From assembly GCA_011947345.1 (NCBI GenBank), contig JAAVTG010000951.1, positions 1 to 29,132 of the forward strand: a DNA stretch of 29,132 nucleotides. The letters run 5' to 3'. Of this stretch, positions 22,501-29,132 are shown one piece after another. The DNA comes from Phytophthora quininea (lineage: Eukaryota > Oomycota > Peronosporomycetes > Peronosporales > Peronosporaceae). Position 1 is the stretch's first letter. Each line of letters opens with the position of its first letter. The position numbers and the translations under genes were made by a program. The notes beneath the pieces are model-generated. The model ran no database searches, was not told the DNA's origin, and saw only the letters and a list, made by a program, of their open reading frames with translations.

Positions 22501-25500
22501 AAGTACCCGCAGAACCCTTTGCTGGGCAAGATCGCGGCGTCCAAGACGGTGGTGATCAACGGCATCGCGAAGCAGCTGGAGGCCGAGGGCAAGCAGGTGT
22601 GGTCGCTGTGTGTCGGCGAGCCCGACTTCGCCCCCGCGGGCGCGTGCTGAACGCGGGCGAGGAGGCGCTGAAGCAGGGCAAGGTCAAGTACACGGACGTG
22701 AAGGGCACGCTGGAGCTGCGCAAGCTGATCGCGCAGTACCTGGAGACGTGCAAGGGCATCAAGTACGACCCGATGACGGAGATCTTGGTGTCGAACGGCG
22801 CGAAGCAGACGGTGTTCCAGGCGCTGCTGACGGTGGTGAAGCCCGGTGAGCAGGTGCTGATCCCGGCGCCGTACTGGGTGAGCTACCCGGAGATGGTGAA
22901 GCTGACGGGCGGCGTGCCGGTGATCCTGCAGACGAAGCTGTCGGAGAACTACCTGATCGACCCGGTGGAGCTGGAGAAGGCTCTGGTGGCGAACCCGGGC
23001 GTGAAGGTGCTGATGGTGTGCAACCCGAGCAACCCGGCCGGCACGGTGCACTCCCCTGCGCAGCTGGAGAAGCTGGCGGCGGTGCTGCGCAAGCCTGCGT
23101 TCCGCCACATCGTGGTGATCTCGGACGAGATCTACGAGCAGCTGGTGTACCAGGACGAGGGCGAGCCGACGCGCGTGCACCAGAGCTTCGCGTCGCTGCC
23201 GGAGATGTACGAGCGCACGCTGACGGTGAACAGGTTTTCCAAGTCGCATGCGATGCCGGGTCTGCGCATCGGGTACCTGGCGGCGCCCAAGTACTTCACG
23301 CAGGTGTGCACGAAGCTGCAGGGCCAGCTGACGTCGTGCGCGAGCTCGGTGGGCCAGGCCGCGGCGGTGGAGGCGATGAAGTTCGAGATGGAGTGCGTGG
23401 CGCAGGAGACGCCGCGCATGACCGAGACGCTGTCCATCATGGACGCGAAGCGCAAGTACATCGTGAAGCGGCTGCAGGCGATCCCGCAGCTGGGCTTCGC
23501 GTACCCGACGTCGGCGTTCTACGTGTTCCTGGACCTGGCGTCGTACTTCGAAGGGAAGCAGGGCGCGACGGCGGACAAGAGCGAGGTGGTGAAGGACGCG
23601 GACGACTACTGCGAGTACTTGCTGCGCCACTACCACGTGGCTCTGGTGCCGGGCTCGGCGTTCGGCATCAAGAACGGCCTGCGCATCTCGTACGCGTGCT
23701 CGCAGGAGACGATCGTGCAGGCTTTGGACGCGCTGGAGCAGTCGCTGGCTGCGCTGGTGTTCACGCCCGTGGCCGGTGGTGCGTCGTCGTCGGTTGCGTC
23801 GACGCCTGCGGTGAGCAACGGTGCGGCCATCACGCGCGCTCCGTTCAACGCCGACGCGCCGATGGCGGAGAAGTACCCGCAGAACCCTTTGCTGGGCAAG
23901 ATCGCGGCGTCCAAGACGGTGGTGATCAACGGCATCGCGAAGCAGCTGGAGGCCGAGGGCAAGCAGGTGTGGTCGCTGTGTGTCGGCGAGCCCGACTTCG
24001 CCCCCGCGGAGCGCGTGCTGAACGCGGGCGAGGAGGCGCTGAAGCAGGGCAAGGTCAAGTACACGGACGTGAAGGGCACGCTGGAGCTGCGCAAGCTGAT
24101 CGCGCAGTACCTGGAGACGTGCAAGGGCATCAAGTACGACCCGATGACGGAGATCTTGGTGTCGAACGGCGCGAAGCAGACGGTGTTCCAGGCGCTGCTG
24201 ACGGTGGTGAAGCCCGGTGAGCAGGTGCTGATCCCGGCGCCGTACTGGGTGAGCTACCCGGAGATGGTGAAGCTGACAGGCGGCGTGCCGGTGATCCTGC
24301 AGACGAAGCTGTCGGAGAACTACCTGATCGACCCGGTGGAGCTGGAGAAGGCTCTGGTGGCGAACCCGGGCGTGAAGGTGCTGATGGTGTGCAACCCGAG
24401 CAACCCGGCCGGCACGGTGCACTCCCTGCGCAGCTGGAGAAGCTGGCGGCGGTGCTGCGCAAGCCTGCGTTCCGCCACATCGTGGTGATCTCGGACGAGA
24501 TCTACGAGCAGCTGGTGTACCAGGACGAGGGCGAGCCGACGCGCGTGCACCAGAGCTTCGCGTCGCTGCCGGAGATGTACGAGCGCACGCTGACGGTGAA
24601 CAGGTTTTCCAAGTCGCATGCGATGCCGGGTCTGCGCATCGGGTACCTGGCGGCGCCCAAGTACTTCACGCAGGTGTGCACGAAGCTGCAGGGCCAGCTG
24701 ACGTCGTGCGCGAGCTCGGTGGGCCAGGCCGCGGCGGTGGAGGCGATGAAGTTCGAGATGGAGTGCGTGGCGCAGGAGACGCCGCGCATGACCGAGACGC
24801 TGTCCATCATGGACGCGAAGCGCAAGTACATCGTGAAGCGGCTGCAGGCGATCCCGCAGCTGGGCTTCGCGTACCCGACGTCGGCGTTCTACGTGTTCCT
24901 GGACCTGGCGTCGTACTTCGAAGGGAAGCAGGGCGCGACGGCGGACAAGAGCGAGGTGGTGAAGGACGCGGACGACTACTGCGAGTACTTGCTGCGCCAC
25001 TACCACGTGGCTCTGGTGCCGGGCTCGGCGTTCGGCATCAAGAACGGCCTGCGCATCTCGTACGCGTGCTCGCAGGAGACGATCGTGCAGGCTTTGGACG
25101 CGCTGGAGCAGTCGCTGGCTGCGCTGGTGTTCACGCCCGTGGCCGGTGGTGCGTCGTCGTCGGTTGCGTCGACGCCTGCGGTGAGCAACGGTGCGGCCAT
25201 CACGCGCTCCGTTCAACGCCGACGCGCCGATGGCGGAGAAGTACCCGCAGAACCCTTTGCTGGGCAAGATCGCGGCGTCCAAGACGGTGGTGATCAACGG
25301 CATCGCGAAGCAGCTGGAGGCCGAGGGCAAGCAGGTGTGGTCGCTGTGTGTCGGCGAGCCCGACTTCGCCCCGCGGGCGCGTGCTGAACGCGGGCGAGGA
25401 GGCGCTGAAGCAGGGCAAGGTCAAGTACACGGACGTGAAGGGCACGCTGGAGCTGCGCAAGCTGATCGCGCAGTACCTGGAGACGTGCAAGGGCATCAAG

Positions 25501-26502
25501 TACGACCCGATGACGGAGATCTTGGTGTCGAACGGCGCGAAGCAGACGGTGTTCCAGGCGCTGCTGACGGTGGTGAAGCCCGGTGAGCAGGTGCTGATCC
25601 CGGCGCCGTACTGGGTGAGCTACCCGGAGATGGTGAAGCTGACAGGCGGCGTGCCGGTGATCCTGCAGACGAAGCTGTCGGAGAACTACCTGATCGACCC
25701 GGTGGAGCTGGAGAAGGCTCTGGTGGCGAACCCGGGCGTGAAGGTGCTGATGGTGTGCAACCCGAGCAACCCGGCCGGCACGGTGCACTCTCCCTGCGCA
25801 GCTGGAGAAGCTGGCGGCGGTGCTGCGCAAGCCTGCGTTCCGCCACATCGTGGTGATCTCGGACGAGATCTACGAGCAGCTGGTGTACCAGGACGAGGGC
25901 GAGCCGACGCGCGTGCACCAGAGCTTCGCGTCGCTGCCGGAGATGTACGAGCGCACGCTGACGGTGAACGGTTTTCCAAGTCGCATGCGATGCCGGGTCT
26001 GCGCATCGGGTACCTGGCGCCCAAGTACTTCACGCAGGTGTGCACGAAGCTGCAGGGCCAGCTGACGTCGTGCGCGAGCTCGGTGGGCCAGGCCGCGGCG
26101 GTGGAGGCGATGAAGTTCGAGATGGAGTGCGTGGCGCAGGAGACGCCGCGCATGACCGAGACGCTGTCCATCATGGACGCGAAGCGCAAGTACATCGTGA
26201 AGCGGCTGCAGGCGATCCCGCAGCTGGGCTTCGCGTACCCGACGTCGGCGTTCTACGTGTTCCTGGACCTGGCGTCGTACTTCGAAGGGAAGCAGGGCGC
26301 GACGGCGGACAAGAGCGAGGTGGTGAAGGACGCGGACGACTACTGCGAGTACTTGCTGCGCCACTACCACGTGGCTCTGGTGCCGGGCTCGGCGTTCGGC
26401 ATCAAGAACGGCCTGCGCATCTCGTACGCGTGCTCGCAGGAGACGATCGTGCAGGCTTTGGACGCGCTGGAGCAGTCGCTGGCTGCGCTTACCTTTGAGT
26501 AA
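16583..26502 (+). CDS. Fusion: prephenate dehydratase-ACT-arogenate/prephenate dehydrogenase-six aminotransferases
   Basis: A predicted megaprotein of about 3,310 residues once slips are allowed for. Prephenate dehydratase (about 1-190): VAYQGMPGAYSEKA, LPIENSLGGSIHANYDLL, catalytic NFTRF near residue 173. ACT (about 197-300) with KIESRPW. A TyrA-like dehydrogenase (about 340-595) has the nucleotide-binding GFGNFG near 17627, SHPMFGPESG near 17944 and EAHDEYAASSQFLTH, closest to plant-type arogenate dehydrogenase. Then come six PLP aminotransferase modules of 457 codons, each with SLCVGEPDF, CNPSNPAGT, SDEIYEQLVY, a FSKSHAM lysine and LRISYA arginine, joined by an Ala/Ser/Thr/Val linker. The run 22642-24425 reads through the module 4-5 junction in frame, so the modules are fused, not separate genes. 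Together the domains could take prephenate to Phe and Tyr; ACT implies feedback control. Slips occur near 16725 and in each aminotransferase module. The end is ...LAALTFE, TAA 26500-26502. Array copy number may be inflated by assembly. Confidence 0.8.
18369..19735 (+). repeat. Aminotransferase module, tandem copy 1
   Basis: 1367 bp, four short of the ideal 1371. It lacks GC at its start (18374 region), a G in GACTTCG (18537) and a C in CACTCCCC (18962). The active-site stretch reads VNRFSK rather than the canonical VNGFSK. It follows the dehydrogenase domain directly (...SKPST-ITR), without the linker that separates later copies. Confidence 0.9.
19736..21096 (+). repeat. Aminotransferase module, tandem copy 2
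   Basis: 1361 bp, ten short of 1371. It has one-base losses near 19817, 19908, 20677, 20824 and 20880, a two-base loss near 20508 in the PLP-lysine region, and an in-frame loss of GAG near 19935. It carries one of the few substitutions in the array, GGCGAGGTC for GGCAAGGTC near 19952 (Lys to Glu). It is the most damaged copy. Confidence 0.9.
21097..22458 (+). repeat. Aminotransferase module, tandem copy 3
   Basis: 1362 bp, nine short of 1371. It shares with copy 2 the one-base loss near 21178 and the in-frame GAG loss near 21294. It has four bases missing in the GEPDFAPAE region (21257-21275) and one missing at the PLP-lysine region (21862). The second half is intact. Confidence 0.9.
22459..23828 (+). 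repeat. Aminotransferase module, tandem copy 4
   Basis: 1370 bp with a single base missing (GCGGGCGCG for GCGGAGCGCG near 22638), so it is the best preserved copy together with copy 5. One silent substitution, CTGACGGGC for CTGACAGGC, lies near 22907. It reads VNRFSK. From 22642 it is open through the linker into copy 5. Confidence 0.9.
23829..25198 (+). repeat. Aminotransferase module, tandem copy 5
   Basis: 1370 bp with a single base missing (CACTCCCTG for CACTCCCCTG at about 24422, the same site as in copy 1). The N-terminal half has the full GEPDFAPAERVLNAGEEA motif. It reads VNRFSK. Confidence 0.9.
25199..26502 (+). repeat. Aminotransferase module, tandem copy 6 (terminal)
   Basis: 1304 bp: the last copy has no linker and ends in ...LAALTFE plus stop, like the LKFE and LIFE ends of the two single-module paralogues. 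It lacks GC at its start (25204), has two bases missing near 25374, an extra T near 25791, one base missing at the PLP-lysine region (25971) and an in-frame GCG loss near 26019. This end probably reflects the ancestral single-module gene. Confidence 0.9.
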
Positions 26503-27006
26503 GTATTGCGCAGAGGAAAGTTGTTGTGACTGACATGCATACATCGATGAAATGAACCTTGTTGAGACTGTAGATGGAGCTGACCTTGGATCTGGAAGGT
26601 GGGAATGGTATTGTATTTGTTGCTGCGTGTGGTTTGATGTAGTAGGAAGCGAACAGCGCCAAGTTCTGTTGTGGTGGTGGTCAAGTACCCGTTATAAAGG
26701 TCCGCGCTGCGACCAAACATGCTGCTTGGTCGCGGTCGCCTAGTCGATTACCGAGGAAAATGGTCCCCAAGACGCGTGACGGCGGCTGTGTCACGCTCGA
26801 GTCGATTTCGATGCAAGGGATCACCCTTGCCAACGTATGGCCAAGCTGATCAAGCGCTCGAGACATGACCAGGGCTGCTTCAGTTTCCAGTGCGACCAAT
26901 CCGTCCTGGTGAAGCAAGCTGGACCGACTATGACGTGGTTTTCAGCGTGTGCACGTCGAAGTTGTGCTCTGGCCGACGCCGCCTCGACCTCGACTGCTCT
27001 GAAGTC
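26503..27006. other. Intergenic region
   Basis: About 500 bases between the large fusion and the next paralogue. No gene is seen. It contains a GTATTT-rich stretch, a TTATAAAG at 26693 and the hairpin listed separately. An open frame from 26890 merges into the next gene but precedes its promoter-like motif. Confidence 0.5.
26709..26733. repeat. Perfect 8-bp hairpin
   Basis: GCGACCAA (26709-26716) and TTGGTCGC (26726-26733) can pair around a nine-base loop. It sits between the large fusion gene and the third paralogue. It could be a protein-binding palindrome or an RNA hairpin; nothing shows which. Confidence 0.4.
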
Positions 27007-27021
27007 GCTCATTTCCAATTT
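27007..27021 (+). promoter_or_regulatory. INR/FPR-like core promoter of the third fusion gene
   Basis: GCTCATTTCCAATTT resembles the oomycete initiator plus flanking consensus with one base fewer in the spacer. It lies about 50 bases before the ATG at 27070. Confidence 0.55.
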
Positions 27022-27069
27022 GACAGCGTGTGCATCAATCTCCACTTCACTCTTCTTGTTCACAGCAAC

Positions 27070-29059
27070 ATGGTGGCCGAACTCAAGATCGCGTACCAAG
27101 GCGAGGTGGCCGAGCGCGTCGCGCACCACTTCGTGGAGAAAGCGGCCGTGACCGTGGGCTACAAGCGCGAGGACGACGTTTGCGCCGCAGTCAAGGACGA
27201 GGAAGTCGACTTCGCCGTGCTGCCCATCGAGACCTCCAAGCTCGGCAGCATCCACACCAACTACGACCTGCTCTTCAAGTATGGCTTGCACGTTGTTGGC
27301 GAGTACGACCAACAGGAGGCCACTCCAGAGGCCGACCCCACCGACTACACGCGGTTCTTGTTGCTCTCAAGAAGGAGGACCTAGATCTGGACGAAAAGAC
27401 TACCGGCGTCGAGTTCAAGACCTCGCTAGTGTTCGGATTCAAGGACAGCACTGCCAAGGGCATGCTGAACCGCGCGCTCACGGTCTTCTCGCAGCGTGAC
27501 TTGGACCTGACTAAGATCGAGAGCCGTCCGTGGGATGGCGAAGCACCGCAGCAGAACGGTGAGAGGGCCGTCGACACCCGTCGCTACAAGTACCTCTTCT
27601 ACGTCGACGTTCAGGGCCACCTCACGGACTCGGGCATGGCTGCTGCGCTGCGTCGACTGAGCGAGATCTGCGCGTTTGTGCGCATTCTGGGCTCGTACGC
27701 GACTTCACAGAGCGAGGAGGCGATGACTACCGCTCAGCTTGCTCGTAAGACCTGTCGAGTTGAGACCGGCACCAACATCACCATGGCCGATAAGTATCCT
27801 CTGAACCCGATGTTTCAGAAGGTCACAGTCGCCAAGACGGTGTTGATCCACGGACAAACCAAGCAGATGGAGGCCGAGGGCAAGCAGGTGTGGTCTCTCT
27901 GTGTTGGTGAGCCCGACTACCTCCCCAGCGAGCGTGTGCTCGCCGCCGGTGCCAAGGCCATGCTCGAGGGCAACATCAAGTACGCCCACATGAAAGGTTT
28001 GGTAGAGCTGCGTGCCCTCATCTCGACGTATCTCGAGAAAGCCAAGGGCCTCAAGTACGACCCCGCCACTGAAGTACTGGTCTCCAACGGTGCGCAGCAG
28101 TCGGTGTACCAGGCGCTGTACACGGTCTGCCGTCCCGGTCAGAAGGTGATCATCCCGACGCCCTACTGGCTCAACTACCCTGAAATCGTTAAGCTCGTGT
28201 ACGCCGAGCCCATTGCGCTGCGTACGACGCTCGAGGAGAACTACCTCATCAACCCGGTGGAACTGGAGAGACCTTGACGGCCCACCCGGACGCCAAGGCG
28301 ATCATCCTCTGCAACCCGAGCAACCCCGCCGGAACACTACACACCCCTGAACAATTAGAGAAGATTGCTGCGGTGCTCCGTAAACCGCAATTCCGTCACG
28401 TCGTAGTGGTGTCGGACGAAATCTACGAGCAGCTCCTGTACCAAGACGAAGGTGTCCCCGAGCGCAAGCACGTGAGCTTCGCCACGCTTCCCGGCATGTA
28501 CGAGCGTACCCTGTTGGTGAATGGCTTTTCCAAGGCGCACGCCATGACGGGCATGCGTGTGGGCTTTCTTGCCGCGCCTAAGTACTACATCGACCCCTGC
28601 ACGCTCCTGCAGGCACAACTGACCTCGTGCCCCAACACTGTCGGCCAAGTTGCTGCCGTTGAGGCGCTGACGTACGAGCTCGAGTGTATGGAGCGAGGCG
28701 AGCGCCGCATCACGGAGGTCATGAAGAACCTCGACACGAAGCGCCGCTACATCGTCAAGCGCTTGACCGCGATGCCCAACGTGCGCTTTGCGTACCCGAC
28801 GTCTGCGTTCTACGTCTTCCTGGACCTGTCCAGCTACTTCAAGGGCAAGAAGGTTTACACGGCCGACAAGAGCCAAACGCTTGCCGGTGTGGACGACTTT
28901 TGCGCTCTGTTGCTCAAGGACTCGCACATTGCTGTCGTACCGGGATCCGAGTTCGGCGACGACTACGGCATGCGCATCTCGTACGCGAGCTCGTTGGAAG
29001 CGATCGAGCACGCCATGGACGGCATGGAGAACCTGCTAAAGTCCCTCATCTTCGAGTAG
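27070..29059 (+). CDS. PDT-like/ACT/aminotransferase fusion protein (short form, copy 2)
   Basis: A fusion of about 663 residues with the same layout as the minus-strand paralogue at 9146-11097. The PDT-like start (1-95: IAYQGEVAERV, DFAVLPIETSKLGSIHTNYDLL, HVVGEYD) jumps straight to DYTRFLLL. It lacks roughly 75 residues of the second PDT lobe present in the large fusion gene, although TRF is kept. ACT (about 112-210) has KIESRPW near 27525. The aminotransferase (about 238-663) has SLCVGEPDY, LCNPSNPAGT, SDEIYEQLLY, VNGFSKAHAM and MRISYA, and ends LIFE, TAG 29057-29059. The start is ATG 27070 after an INR-like motif. One base is missing near 27368 (restoring LSKKEDLDLDE) and one near 28268 (restoring LEKTLTAHPDAK). 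A fully active dehydratase is doubtful with half the fold gone. An ACT-regulated prephenate or aspartate aminotransferase is the likely role. Confidence 0.87.
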
Positions 29060-29132
29060 GCCCCGTCGAGCGTTTGTAGCGCAACCACACAATAATTTTT
29101 ATGCTTGTTCACGACGAAGCTCGCGACGAAGT

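Noticed and set aside
21936..22640. Gly/Arg-rich first part of the 850-codon plus-strand frame
   Set aside because: It is the wrong frame of module 3. The sense changes to real aminotransferase sequence only at about 22642.
22260..24422. 720-codon open frame on the minus strand of the aminotransferase array
   Set aside because: It is antisense to modules 3-5, repeats with the module period and is His/Arg/Leu-rich. It is open only because the sense codons are G/C-ended.
18369..26502. Six separate aminotransferase genes in tandem
   Set aside because: There is no stop, promoter or untranslated gap between modules; the linker is coding and the module 4-5 junction is open in frame.
18369..26502. 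CRISPR or satellite array
   Set aside because: The repeat unit is 1371 bp of protein-coding sequence without spacers.

Overview
The window looks like nuclear DNA from an oomycete, most likely Phytophthora or a close relative. The case rests on four things: compact genes on both strands with few, short (63-70 bp) GT-AG introns; initiator-plus-flanking (INR/FPR) type core promoter motifs just upstream of several ATGs; a flagellar microtubule-inner-protein homologue; and fusions of prephenate dehydratase, ACT and aminotransferase domains. The species cannot be fixed from the sequence alone.

Layout. 2-428: decayed 3' end of a Crypton-like tyrosine recombinase. 429-2112: about 1.7 kb with no supportable gene, holding one tRNA-like A/B-box pair. 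2199-8036 (+): full-size ABCA-type ABC transporter. 8225-9080 (-): broken remnant of a coil plus START-like oomycete family gene. 9146-11097 (-): short PDT-like/ACT/aminotransferase fusion. 11525-13060 (+): CFAP210-like coiled-coil ciliary protein with two introns. 13104-about 14824 (-) and 14852-16066 (-): two different six-TM voltage-gated K+ channels in tandem. 16583-26502 (+): very large fusion of prephenate dehydratase, ACT, arogenate/prephenate dehydrogenase and SIX near-identical aminotransferase modules. 27070-29059 (+): a third PDT-like/ACT/aminotransferase fusion.

The most remarkable content is the aromatic amino acid cluster. Three paralogous fusion genes lie within 20 kb. The central one carries PDT, TyrA and aminotransferase activities, which together can cover the steps from prephenate to phenylalanine and tyrosine through arogenate or phenylpyruvate. 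Its last domain is repeated six times with a 1371-bp (457-codon) ideal period. The flanking paralogues keep ACT and one aminotransferase but have lost about half of the dehydratase domain, so they may be aminotransferases with an amino-acid-sensing ACT domain.

Caution. Nearly every long gene is interrupted by one-base indels while its motifs stay intact and internal nonsense codons are absent. Within the six-copy array almost all differences between copies are small deletions. This looks more like an indel-prone assembly than a set of pseudogenes, so coordinates are given for whole loci across the breaks. The copy number of the array may itself be affected.
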